Below the pieces are notes generated by a model that did no database searches, was not told where the DNA came from, and saw only the letters and a program-made list of their open reading frames with translations. Of a stretch of 64,000 nt of DNA, positions 39,869 through 48,102 are shown piece after piece. Position 1 is the stretch's first letter. Each line of letters starts with the position of its first letter. Origin of the DNA: Actinomycetes bacterium (GTDB lineage: Bacteria > Actinomycetota > Acidimicrobiia > Acidimicrobiales > Acidimicrobiaceae); the NCBI GenBank assembly GCA_021841935.1, contig JAKCDL010000003.1:124001-188000 (forward strand), given 5' to 3'. The position numbers were made by a program, and so were the translations under genes.

Positions 39869-39929
39869 GTGACCCTATCAAAAGATATAGGGTACCCAAG
39901 ATCGACGAAGCCGAACTCACGTACCCTAT
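39869..39929 (-). promoter_or_regulatory. Three-armed repeat between livJ and livH
   Basis: Read on the minus strand there are three arms: ATAGGGTAC (39929-39921), GTACCCTAT (39895-39887) and ATAGGGTCAC (39878-39869). The middle arm can pair with the first (9 bp) or the third (7 bp plus two more across a bulged C), but not both. A small TGCAAC/GTTGCA hairpin follows. The layout resembles an attenuator or a processing/stabilising hairpin after the binding-protein gene. The role is inferred. Confidence 0.5.
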
Positions 39930-39954
39930 TTTCGCTTTGCCTCTATTGAATTCC

Positions 39955-41142
39955 TTAGCCTACGAGAGAGCTAACGAGACCTAGAGAACTAAAGGTAGAT
40001 GAAGATGCCTGTGCTTGGTAGACATATATGCCACCGCCTTGGATATCGCCATTAGACGAGAACTTAATCGTCTTAGTGATTCCGTTAAAGCTGTGCGACC
40101 CCAAGTAGGAATTGATGGCGGTTGAAGTTGTATTTCCAGCCTTTATAGCTGTGAGGATAACGTTCGCCGCATCATAACCCTCGGCACTGTAAGTGCCCGG
40201 AGCGGTGCTAAACATTGTCTGATATGCGCTGGTGAAAGCCTGCCCTGGCGCAGTAGTCGAAACGTCGCCGCAAGCACAAGTTGCATACGTGTTAGATACA
40301 GCTGCAGTTCCAGCAGTCGAGATCAACTTCGGGTCGAGCGAACCGTCATCAGATACGAATTGTCCAGTAAAGCCAGCGTCACGGAGCTGCTTGAGCAAAC
40401 GACCAGCAGCATCGTAGTAACCACCGTAGAAGACGGAGGTTGCTCCCGAAGCCATAATTGCATTCACCGTTGAGGAATAGTCTGGCGCAGTCGGATCAAC
40501 GGACTGGCTAGTTGCGACAGTAGCGCTCAGGGTAGGCAGGGTTGATCTTACGATGTCGGCAATGCCCTTACCATAGGCACTTGCATCATCGATAACGGCG
40601 ACCTTGGTGGAGCCAAGCTTCTTGACGATGAACTGCGCCGCAGCTGGGCCCTGGGCATTATCGTTACCAACGATACGATGCCAGTACTTCCATCCCTTAG
40701 TTGCCAACGCTGGATTGGTCGCCGATGGTGTTACGTTTACAATTTGACCCTGCTCGAGAATAGGGTCTGCTACTAGCGACTCACCCGAGAAGGCAGGACC
40801 GACGAGTGCAACTAGCTTATCGGAGATTGCCTTTTGCGCAAGCTGAGGAGCCTGTGCAGGATCTCCCTGAGAGTCAAGATTCACCAAAGTTACCTTTACC
40901 TTGGCATTTTGGTTGTACTGCGAAACGGCCAGCTTCACGCCATTGTCAATGTTGATCCCAAGTTGAGCATTAGGGCCGGTAAGTGCGCCGAAAAACCCAA
41001 TCGAAAGGCTCGCAGGCGCCGCAGTCGTTGCAGAACCTGAAGAAGACGTAGACGAAGAAGACGAGCCGCAAGCAGCTGCTATGAGACCGCTAACCGCGAT
41101 AAACGATGGAAGAGCGACTTTTCTACTCTTGCCTTTGAACAT
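39955..41142 (-). CDS. livJ: Branched-chain amino acid ABC transporter substrate-binding lipoprotein
   Basis: Periplasmic-binding-protein type I fold, probably lipid-anchored. The basic MFKGKSRK start, a hydrophobic run and a lipobox-like AAAC followed by a Ser-rich linker are seen. The core begins IGFFGALTGPNAQLG, with NLDSQGDPAQAPQLA. The start chosen is ATG at 41142, with AAGGGGTGG upstream, since this gives a proper signal peptide. It is about 395 residues. First gene of the liv cluster. Confidence 0.92.
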   Translation of the reverse strand: MFKGKSRKVALPSFIAVSGLIAAACGSSSSSTSSSGSATTAAPASLSIGFFGALTGPNAQLGINIDNGVKLAVSQYNQNAKVKVTLVNLDSQGDPAQAPQLAQKAISDKLVALVGPAFSGESLVADPILEQGQIVNVTPSATNPALATKGWKYWHRIVGNDNAQGPAAAQFIVKKLGSTKVAVIDDASAYGKGIADIVRSTLPTLSATVATSQSVDPTAPDYSSTVNAIMASGATSVFYGGYYDAAGRLLKQLRDAGFTGQFVSDDGSLDPKLISTAGTAAVSNTYATCACGDVSTTAPGQAFTSAYQTMFSTAPGTYSAEGYDAANVILTAIKAGNTTSTAINSYLGSHSFNGITKTIKFSSNGDIQGGGIYVYQAQASSSTFSSLGLVSSLVG

Positions 41143-41296
41143 TAACCACCCCTTGTAGATAAGCGTTACCCAAACGCTTCCCAAGACAATAGCACCCAGA
41201 ACAGCGCTCTACTACGGCGGAGTTTAACGGAAAATGAACAAATTTACTGTAATTTCAAACAAAGGTGACATTGCATGAACTACAATCAGCTCCAAA

Positions 41297-41370
<74 letters not shown>

Positions 41371-41401
41371 ACTAACAAAACCACTATAGCTCGCGCTAAA
41401 G

Positions 41402-41476
41402 TGGTCGGGGAGGGGGGATTTGAACCCCCGACCCCCTGGTCCCAAACCAGGTGCGCTGCCGCTGCGCCACTCCCCG
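41402..41476 (-). tRNA. tRNA-Pro (anticodon TGG)
   Basis: Cloverleaf on the minus strand: acceptor CGGGGAG with CTCCCCG, D arm GCGC/GCGC, anticodon arm CCTGG-TTTGGGA-CCAGG, T arm GGGGG-TTCAAAT-CCCCC. The discriminator is A at 41405 and CCA is encoded. It is 31 bases before tRNA-Gly, probably cotranscribed with it. Confidence 0.97.
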
Positions 41477-41513
41477 AAAGGCATAATGATCTTAGTCGGT
41501 CAAATCCAATTTC

Positions 41514-42122
41514 CTATTTGTTTGCCGAACTAAATCTTTTGGCAAAGAATCGAATTATCAAAATCACAATGACTAGAGCGATTACGTAGCCAATGTACTT
41601 AACATACTTCGACAGAGTGACCCAATTAGACCCAACGACAAAGCCGATTCCCGTGAGAAGTATTGACCAAGGCAGTGCTCCAAGAAAGGTAAATACTCCG
41701 AATCGAACCGGCTCCATTTCGGCAACGCCAGCCGGAAGAGATATAAACGTTCGAACAACAGGGAGAAGTCGGCCAACTAAAACAGCCGCTTCACCTCGTT
41801 TTTCAAACCAACGCTCGGCTTTGGCAATATCCTCCTCTTTGATCCTTACGTAACGCCCAAAACGCAGGACAAGTGCGCGTCCGCCGGTTCTGCCAATTAT
41901 CCAAGCTATGTAGCTTCCAAGGACATTGCCTAGCGTTCCAGCCAAAATCGCGAGTATGAAGTTCATCTTGTGTGTTGCCGCTAACGCACCCGCAAACGGC
42001 ATAACTACTTCCGAAGGAATTGGGATAAGCGCCGATTCTGCGGTCATGAGAAGAAACACTGCGATTATTCCGCTCGTGGCGATAATATTCGTAAGGCCAG
42101 AAGTTGAAAGAAAATGAGTCAC
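41514..42122 (-). CDS. DedA family membrane protein
   Basis: A 202-residue membrane protein of the DedA (SNARE-associated) family: ESALIPIPSEVVMPFAGALA near residue 29, GSYIAWIIGRTGG, a RWFEKRGEAAVLVGRLLPVVRT block with conserved Arg and Glu residues, and FTFLGALPWS. Some members act as flippases for undecaprenyl phosphate or phospholipids; which lipid this one handles is unknown. The GTG start has a weak ribosome binding site. Confidence 0.92.
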   Translation of the reverse strand: MTHFLSTSGLTNIIATSGIIAVFLLMTAESALIPIPSEVVMPFAGALAATHKMNFILAILAGTLGNVLGSYIAWIIGRTGGRALVLRFGRYVRIKEEDIAKAERWFEKRGEAAVLVGRLLPVVRTFISLPAGVAEMEPVRFGVFTFLGALPWSILLTGIGFVVGSNWVTLSKYVKYIGYVIALVIVILIIRFFAKRFSSANK

Positions 42123-42263
42123 TCAAAAGACGCTACCATTTACCGTGCCAAGTCAAAGCGTCTTTAGATGGGCGACACTTAGCACCTCTTCAGAAAAGTG
42201 TTATTTGCGCGTAGGTATTATTTCGGAGTCACGTCGAAAAGATCAGAGAAAAGGTAAGTGTAA

Positions 42264-43145
42264 GTGAACACAGCTAATCAGGACAACCTATCAGTCATAT
42301 CCTTTAACGGAGCAAAACTGAAGGTCTATAACTTTGGAGGATCAGGGCCCACTCTGATCGTCGCTCACGCCACTGGCTTCAATTCGCCTTCATATCGCCT
42401 TTTGGCAACCGAACTTGTAAAGGACTTTACCGTAATAGGGATCGACGCTGAAGGTCATGGCTTTTCAGACCTCACTCCCGATGGTAGTAACTGGTCCAAC
42501 TATGCAAAACATATCGAATTTTTCATACGAGAACGGGGGTTACGCAGGATCTTCGGCTTCGGACACTCGTTCGGAGGAGCAGCGCTAATTCAAGCCGCCG
42601 CCAGCGACATTGATGCCTTCGAAAAGGTGGTCACCTACGAACCCGTAATCTTTCCTGGCCCACCATCAAGCGAGCCGAACTACGACAGCCCGATTACACA
42701 ACTTACATTGAAAAGGCAATTCGAATTTGATAGCAAGGAGCAGGCATCTGCAAACTTCAAATCGAAGCCACCGATGAACAGTTTCGCCTCCGGAGTGGTC
42801 GAAGACTACGTAGATGGGGGAACCCACGCTACTAAATCTGGAACGGTAGAACTGAATTGTGATCGCAACTTCGAGGCATCAGTTTATGCGCATGCGCCAA
42901 TGGCAGGAATAGAAGCGCTTCTTCCGAAGATCAAGTGCCAAGTCGCAATCCTTTTCGGTGAAAAGAGCAAAGACTTCACCTACGACTTCTACGTCAATAT
43001 TGTCAGCAAAGCTCAACAAGGGACCCTTAGAAGCATGGATTCGATCGGGCACTTTGGCCCCTTTGAAGATCCTGAACGAGTCGCTAAAGCAATCACTACG
43101 ACAATATTTTCCGGTGATAACTCGGGACAAAATACTCGATTTTAA
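42264..43145 (+). CDS. Alpha/beta hydrolase
   Basis: A 293-residue alpha/beta-hydrolase-fold protein with the nucleophile elbow GHSFGG (Ser near residue 96), the oxyanion segment HATGFNS near residue 37 and the catalytic His in SIGHFGPFEDPE near the end. The acid is probably the Asp in the SKDFTYDF region or nearby. The substrate is unknown; esterase, epoxide hydrolase and C-C hydrolase are all possible. The start is GTG. There is no signal peptide. Confidence 0.88.
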   Translation: MNTANQDNLSVISFNGAKLKVYNFGGSGPTLIVAHATGFNSPSYRLLATELVKDFTVIGIDAEGHGFSDLTPDGSNWSNYAKHIEFFIRERGLRRIFGFGHSFGGAALIQAAASDIDAFEKVVTYEPVIFPGPPSSEPNYDSPITQLTLKRQFEFDSKEQASANFKSKPPMNSFASGVVEDYVDGGTHATKSGTVELNCDRNFEASVYAHAPMAGIEALLPKIKCQVAILFGEKSKDFTYDFYVNIVSKAQQGTLRSMDSIGHFGPFEDPERVAKAITTTIFSGDNSGQNTRF

Positions 43146-43305
43146 ATTTTTCCAATCAAAATGGCTCTTAGCTGCCGAATTCCTTGCCAATTCATCTAAT
43201 TTGTCGTTATGAAGGTTGCCATTTCGCCGGGGAATTCGCGCTAGCAGCGATTATCGTGCGTTATTTGATGACTTCATCACTTAGAAAATGAAACGAGAGG
43301 GCCAA

Positions 43306-44619
43306 GTGGATTCGGACTCCAATTCTTACCGCCGGGAATCTGTGGAGGAGCAACTCTCGCGTCTGCGAATAGTTCGAAAAGGCTACTCCCCAGATGAGGT
43401 TCGCGCTGCACTTCAGTCCCTGCACGCGTCGCAGATTCGTGCCAACGAAACTGTCGCCGAACTAAAGTCTAAAGTTGCAGAACTTTCTTCTAGACCACAA
43501 ACGACTCCTGCCTCGGAATTAAATGAGGCGACTGTGGCAAAGATGCTTGGAGATCAAGCGGCATCGATCCTTTCGACTTCGGTTGCTGCGAGCCAAGCCA
43601 TCAAGGAAAGAGCTGAACGCGAAAGCAAAGAGCTCATCGAAAACGCAAAGAAAATTCACGACGATGCAACCAATACTGCAAATGAATTAATTCAGTCAAC
43701 GAACGAAAACGTAGCAGCGATCATAACTAGAGCTCAGAGCGACTCTAGGGCAATAATTGAGGCGGCAGAGGCTACTGCCGCCGAAAGACTTGCGGCTCAA
43801 GAGCAAACTGGTAAAGAAGTAATTGAAAGAGCTAACCAGTTTGCGACGGAGACCGTATCGAACGCACAGCGAAACGCAGAGAAAATCCTTCTCGAAGCTC
43901 AGCGAGAGTCGACTGCCATGATTTCATCTGCCCGCGAGACTCGAACAGAAATTCTCGCAGATCTTCGTATGCGAGCAGACGAAGTGAGAGGTCATATTGA
44001 CACCCTAACGAGAACACGTGGATGGTTTCTTGAACTTCTTCAAGACGCACAACGACGGGTCTCAAATGTGGAATCTGCCCTAGCGGTATCGATAAATTCG
44101 AACCTTCATGCTCTCGAAAGTTCCGTAGAAGCCTTGAATCTCTCAACGATAGAGGCTCGTGGCTCAATGACCTCCGAGGTAGTCGCGACAAGAGAATTCG
44201 TGACGAGTCAAGAAGATGGCCGAGTGGAGTCCGAAGATCCTGACTTGGCAAGTGAGGGGGTCGCTCCTGCGGAAAATGAAAGCCCATATGAAGTTCTTGA
44301 CGATGAAGAAGAGTCTAAAGTAGCAACAATTGAAGCCGAGGAGGCGTCAGTTGAGGTCGAGGAGGCGTCAGTTAGAGCTGTCGTTGAGCCTTCATCCGAA
44401 ACAATGGACGGCGCCGAAACCGTTGAGGATGCAGTGAGTGATCCGGACAACGAAGTAGTAGCAAAACCTCGCGCAGTTAGGTCGCGGAGTAAGGTGGCTT
44501 CTGATAGTCCATCCGATCCTTCAAAGCCAAAGCCAGCGAGAACCGCGCCATCTGCAACGACCTCGCGACGGAGTCCCCGAACTTCGCGCACGCCCAAAGA
44601 AGAGACTCCCGAAAGCTAG
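43306..44619 (+). CDS. DivIVA-like long coiled-coil protein with acidic and basic tail
   Basis: The N-terminus has a DivIVA-type segment (RIVRKGYSPDEVRAALQSL), followed by about 250 residues of Ala/Glu-rich coiled coil, then an acidic region with a duplicated EEASVEVEEASV and a strongly basic, Ser/Pro/Arg-rich end. This resembles actinobacterial DivIVA/Wag31 or FilP-like cytoskeletal scaffolds, but the match is short. The start chosen is GTG at 43306, because GAGAGG lies five bases before it; an ATG at 43288 has no ribosome binding site. It ends at a strong terminator. Confidence 0.72.
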   Translation: MDSDSNSYRRESVEEQLSRLRIVRKGYSPDEVRAALQSLHASQIRANETVAELKSKVAELSSRPQTTPASELNEATVAKMLGDQAASILSTSVAASQAIKERAERESKELIENAKKIHDDATNTANELIQSTNENVAAIITRAQSDSRAIIEAAEATAAERLAAQEQTGKEVIERANQFATETVSNAQRNAEKILLEAQRESTAMISSARETRTEILADLRMRADEVRGHIDTLTRTRGWFLELLQDAQRRVSNVESALAVSINSNLHALESSVEALNLSTIEARGSMTSEVVATREFVTSQEDGRVESEDPDLASEGVAPAENESPYEVLDDEEESKVATIEAEEASVEVEEASVRAVVEPSSETMDGAETVEDAVSDPDNEVVAKPRAVRSRSKVASDSPSDPSKPKPARTAPSATTSRRSPRTSRTPKEETPES

Positions 44620-44646
44620 CAAACGTAAGAATCTATTTTCGTAGAT

Positions 44647-44680
44647 CGAAATAGCGACCGAAGCATCGGTCGCTATTTCG
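44647..44680 (+). terminator. Intrinsic terminator after the DivIVA-like gene
   Basis: A perfect 15-bp stem (44647-44661 with 44666-44680) with a four-base loop is followed by TTTC. It lies 27 bases after the stop codon. Confidence 0.85.
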
Positions 44681-44768
44681 TTTCAAATACCTTGCATGTA
44701 GCCACAATACGCTTCATTGGTTGTACCCTTTAATACAAAGTAAATTGCGTATAAAGAGTTCGTGTGTT

Positions 44769-45608
44769 ATGGGATTGCAAGTACCAGGGTCAATTACAGC
44801 TTCAAAGGTCAACTCATTCAAAGAGTGCGGATTGGCCTTTCGTCTTTCAGTTATTGAGAAGATCCCTCAACCTCCAACGGTTTGGACGATTCGCGGCACT
44901 CTAACCCACTTAGCTCTCGAAAGGTTCTACTTCAACTACAGTCCTGAAGAGAGAACTAGGGATTTGGCCGTTGAAATAGTCGATCAAGTCTGGAACGATC
45001 TCGATGAGGAACATGAGCTGGGTCGTCTCCTTTTCTGCGAAGATCCCATCTGTCAGCCTACAATACTTTTGAATGAGACAAAGCAACTTGTTCTTGCAGA
45101 CTTCGAAGCTGAAGATCCTTCGTCTATAACTGCCATTGGAACAGAGCTTCGCCTGGAGACGCGACTGGGGGATACCGTTCTTAGGGGAGTGATAGACCGA
45201 CTGGACCTAAACAGTGATGGTACTCTCACGGTTACTGACTACAAAACTGGAAGATTGCCCGATCGAGCACAGGAAAATGAGCGGCTGGCGGGAGTCATGT
45301 TCTACGCACTCCTGTGCGAAAAGGTACTAGGCATGCGACCCAAGTCTGTTCAACTTGTTTATCTTCGTGACGCGACATGCATCGTGACCGAACCAACGGA
45401 CTCAATGATGAAGGGCCTTGAAAACCGCACTGAAGCGATATGGAAGGCGGTCTGCAACGCCTGCGCCAAGGAAGATTTTCGACCTAGACCTTCGAAGATA
45501 TGCAAGTTCTGCGCATATCAAGAGTTGTGTCCGGCGCAGGGAGGTTCAATGGACCACCTCAACGAATTTAGAGAAGTACACGGAGTTCAATCCAAACGTA
45601 GCTGTTAG
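44769..45608 (+). CDS. Cas4/RecB-like PD-(D/E)XK nuclease
   Basis: A stand-alone RecB-family nuclease domain of 279 residues. Motifs: TLTHLALE with the conserved His, GVIDRLD, DYKTGR with the catalytic Lys, and YALLCEKV. Cysteines in KECGLAF near the N-terminus and CKFCAYQELC at the C-terminus fit the four-cysteine iron-sulfur cluster of the Cas4/AddB type. No cas genes or repeats are near, so a DNA repair role is more likely. The start chosen is ATG at 44769; the frame extends upstream only to a TTG. Confidence 0.87.
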   Translation: MGLQVPGSITASKVNSFKECGLAFRLSVIEKIPQPPTVWTIRGTLTHLALERFYFNYSPEERTRDLAVEIVDQVWNDLDEEHELGRLLFCEDPICQPTILLNETKQLVLADFEAEDPSSITAIGTELRLETRLGDTVLRGVIDRLDLNSDGTLTVTDYKTGRLPDRAQENERLAGVMFYALLCEKVLGMRPKSVQLVYLRDATCIVTEPTDSMMKGLENRTEAIWKAVCNACAKEDFRPRPSKICKFCAYQELCPAQGGSMDHLNEFREVHGVQSKRSC

Positions 45609-45622
45609 GCTCTTCGACCACA

Positions 45623-46162
45623 ATGAAAATTCAGATCGATAAATACTTCGAACCATTTGACAAACAATTCGACAAGTACTTCGAACCGCTACGGAAGAAC
45701 ACTAGAGCCAATCACATCTTCTATGGTGCTTCTACGCTTGCCGACCACTCAATAATTTGGTTTATGTTCGCAGCAATTCGTGGTCTTCGTCGAGGCGGTA
45801 CTCAATATGCGTCTAGGGCCTCAATTGCCTTACTCGCTGAGTCGTTCATAATTAACATCGGTGTCAAATCGCTGTTCATGAGGACTAGACCGAGCTGGGA
45901 CGGAGATAGGCCCTTAGCGATCCGACAACCACTCACAAGTTCTTTTCCATCAGGCCACTCTTCTGCCGCAGCGACGGCCTTCATTCTCCTGAGTGACAAC
46001 GATAAGTTCTGGCCCATCTATCTACTCATTGCGCTAATAGTTGCCCCATCAAGGGTTCATGTTCGGATGCACCACGCATCCGACGTGGTTGCGGGCACTG
46101 TAATAGGTACGCTCTTTGGCCTTATGGTCAAGAGGATTTTCCCCATCACACGTCAACGATAA
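45623..46162 (+). CDS. PAP2-family phosphatase
   Basis: Membrane lipid phosphatase of the PAP2 superfamily, 179 residues. The three catalytic motifs are KSLFMRTRP, SFPSGHSSAAA and RVHVRMHHASD, with hydrophobic segments between them. Likely substrates are undecaprenyl pyrophosphate or phosphatidic acid; not decided by sequence. The N-terminus has a short duplicated DKYFEPFDK-like segment. It follows the nuclease gene after 14 bases. Confidence 0.9.
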   Translation: MKIQIDKYFEPFDKQFDKYFEPLRKNTRANHIFYGASTLADHSIIWFMFAAIRGLRRGGTQYASRASIALLAESFIINIGVKSLFMRTRPSWDGDRPLAIRQPLTSSFPSGHSSAAATAFILLSDNDKFWPIYLLIALIVAPSRVHVRMHHASDVVAGTVIGTLFGLMVKRIFPITRQR

Positions 46163-46182
46163 GGGCTATAGGGAGTAACTAA

Positions 46183-46611
46183 ATGACACTCGAAGTAACC
46201 GGGGGTGGTGTCATCTTCGCTGAATCCGGAGACGCAACCACCGTATGCATAATTCATAGGGGGGCCTATGATGACTGGACGCTTCCAAAAGGACATATTG
46301 ATGCCGGTGAAACCTTCGAACAATGCGCCCTGCGGGAGGTATTCGAAGAGACCGGTTATCTTTGCGAAATCATTGATCCAGTCCCTTACATTTCTGAACG
46401 TCAATTAGCTAACGGCGCGACAAAGGTTACCCACTTCTTCGCGATGAGGGTAACTAGCGGTTCATTCGTCGCGAACGACGAATGCGACGCCATCGATTGG
46501 CTGGTTATCGAGGATGCTCTAAAAAAACTGACCTTCGAAAACGATAGAAGAGTTTTAAGTGCCTTATTTGCTACGTTTAGGAATATCAAGACTGACGGTA
46601 GCGATATCTAA
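46183..46611 (+). CDS. Nudix hydrolase
   Basis: A 142-residue Nudix protein with a complete box starting GHIDAGETFEQCALREVFEE and ending TGY (about residues 38-60), binding Mg through its Glu residues. It is expected to hydrolyse a nucleoside diphosphate linked to another group; the substrate is unknown. It lies in a same-strand run with PAP2 (20 bases before) and a DsbA-like gene (3 bases after). Confidence 0.93.
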   Translation: MTLEVTGGGVIFAESGDATTVCIIHRGAYDDWTLPKGHIDAGETFEQCALREVFEETGYLCEIIDPVPYISERQLANGATKVTHFFAMRVTSGSFVANDECDAIDWLVIEDALKKLTFENDRRVLSALFATFRNIKTDGSDI

Positions 46612-46614
46612 GTC

Positions 46615-47220
46615 ATGGATAACAAGAAGAGTTTCGCACTAAATTTCGATTACCGCTGCCCATTTGCACGCAACCTAAACGAACACTTCGTAAAGGCATT
46701 GAAAGACGGGGCCGAATACGATGTTGAATTCATCCCGTTCAACCTTTCGCAAGTTCACGTGGAAGAAGGAGAGCGTTCAATTTGGGACGATCCTTCCCGC
46801 GAGGTCGACTTGATAGCAAACGAAGTCGGATACATCGTCTCCAAACTCTACCCCGAAAAGTTTCTCGACGTTCACATCGGTCTTTTTGCATTAAGACACG
46901 AGGCGGGCAAGGGATTGAAGCGCTTTGAAGACATGGAAGAACTCTTGAACCAAAATGGAGTCGACGCCGTCAAGGTGAGAGAGGTTCTTGAATCGAAGAT
47001 CTACAGAGATGAAACGCGAGAGATGCACAGGCACCAAAGCGAAGACTTAGATGTCTTTGGTGTGCCTACCTTATTTGATGACGAAAAAGCTGCCTTTGTT
47101 CGTATTCTGAGTCGGCCATCCGACGGAGAAGACTCAGTTGCCGTAATCGACAGAGTCGTAGATCACGTATTCACCCACTCTGAACTAAACGAGATTAAGC
47201 ACACCCGCGTAGCACGCTAA
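46615..47220 (+). CDS. DsbA-like thioredoxin-fold protein with a single-cysteine CPFA site
   Basis: A 201-residue thioredoxin-fold protein: FDYRCPFARN at residues 11-20, a helical insertion, and FGVPTLF with the cis-proline near residue 148. As in the DsbA-like protein at 10.5 kb the second active-site cysteine is missing. No signal peptide is visible. It starts three bases after the Nudix gene, so it is in an operon. The family includes glutathione/mycothiol-linked isomerases and nitroreductases; the function is unknown. Confidence 0.8.
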   Translation: MDNKKSFALNFDYRCPFARNLNEHFVKALKDGAEYDVEFIPFNLSQVHVEEGERSIWDDPSREVDLIANEVGYIVSKLYPEKFLDVHIGLFALRHEAGKGLKRFEDMEELLNQNGVDAVKVREVLESKIYRDETREMHRHQSEDLDVFGVPTLFDDEKAAFVRILSRPSDGEDSVAVIDRVVDHVFTHSELNEIKHTRVAR

Positions 47221-47289
47221 ATGACGAAGAAACCATAACTTCATTTTTTTCACCAAAGCCCTTTAGACTTTGGCTAAAGTTGGGCTTCT

Positions 47290-48102
47290 ATGGAAATTGA
47301 AAACAAAAGTGTCCTAGTCACTGGCGCCGCTTCGGGGATAGGCAGAGCGCTGGCTCGAAGTGTTGCACTGCGAAACCCAAAGTCTTTAGTATTGGTCGAT
47401 CTCAATCAAGCGGGACTTGAAGAGACGAAAGCCGCCCTAACTGAGGGCGGCTTTTCTCTGTCATTGGAGGTCTGCGACCTATCTAATGGCGATGCAATAA
47501 AAGTCCTTGCAGAAAAGGTACTGTCTGAAGTCGGTACAATAGACATACTTTTTGCAAATGCAGGAATATCTCGAACTGGCGATCTCGAAACATCCGAGGA
47601 GGACTGGAGTGACTCTTTCAACGTCAACGTCATGTCACAAGTCCGTCTAGCTCGTTACTTCGTTCCAAAGATGATCGAATCAGGCGGAGGATACGTGGTA
47701 AATACCGCATCTGCCGCTGGCCTTCTGACGAGCCTCGGGGCGCTATCGTACGCTGTCACCAAGCATGGATCAGTAGCATTTTCCGAGTGGTTAGCCATCA
47801 ACCATGCTAACGACAACATCCGTGTAAGTGTTCTCTGCCCAATGGGAGTACGTACCAATATGCTCTTTCCACCTAATGCAACACACTCGGACGAAGAGAA
47901 CCTTGCTCATCGATCAGTAGTTGAGTCAGGAAATGTGAAGGATCCTGACGAAGTTTCAGAGTTGGTAATGGAAAAGATCGGAGCGGAGGAGTTTTTGATT
48001 CTCCCCCACTCCGAAGTTGCTGATTTTTATTCATTTCGCGCAAATGCAACGAGCAAATGGATCAAGTCGATGGCTAAGTATCAGCAATCGTTACTCGGCT
48101 AA
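47290..48102 (+). CDS. SDR-family NAD(P)-dependent oxidoreductase
   Basis: Classical short-chain dehydrogenase, 270 residues. The cofactor site [12 protein letters not shown] is at residues 11-22, [10 protein letters not shown] follows, and the catalytic Ser, Tyr and Lys are in NTASAAG and YAVTKHG. An Asp after the second beta strand (LVDLNQ) favours NAD. The substrate is unknown. Its end overlaps the convergent chemotaxis receptor gene by 12 bases. Confidence 0.92.
   Translation: MEIENKSVLVTGAASGIGRALARSVALRNPKSLVLVDLNQAGLEETKAALTEGGFSLSLEVCDLSNGDAIKVLAEKVLSEVGTIDILFANAGISRTGDLETSEEDWSDSFNVNVMSQVRLARYFVPKMIESGGGYVVNTASAAGLLTSLGALSYAVTKHGSVAFSEWLAINHANDNIRVSVLCPMGVRTNMLFPPNATHSDEENLAHRSVVESGNVKDPDEVSELVMEKIGAEEFLILPHSEVADFYSFRANATSKWIKSMAKYQQSLLG

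Noticed and set aside
44208-44597. Minus-strand frame of 129 codons opposite the end of the DivIVA-like gene
   Set aside because: Ser/Thr/Ala-rich shadow of the Glu/Ser-rich tail on the other strand.
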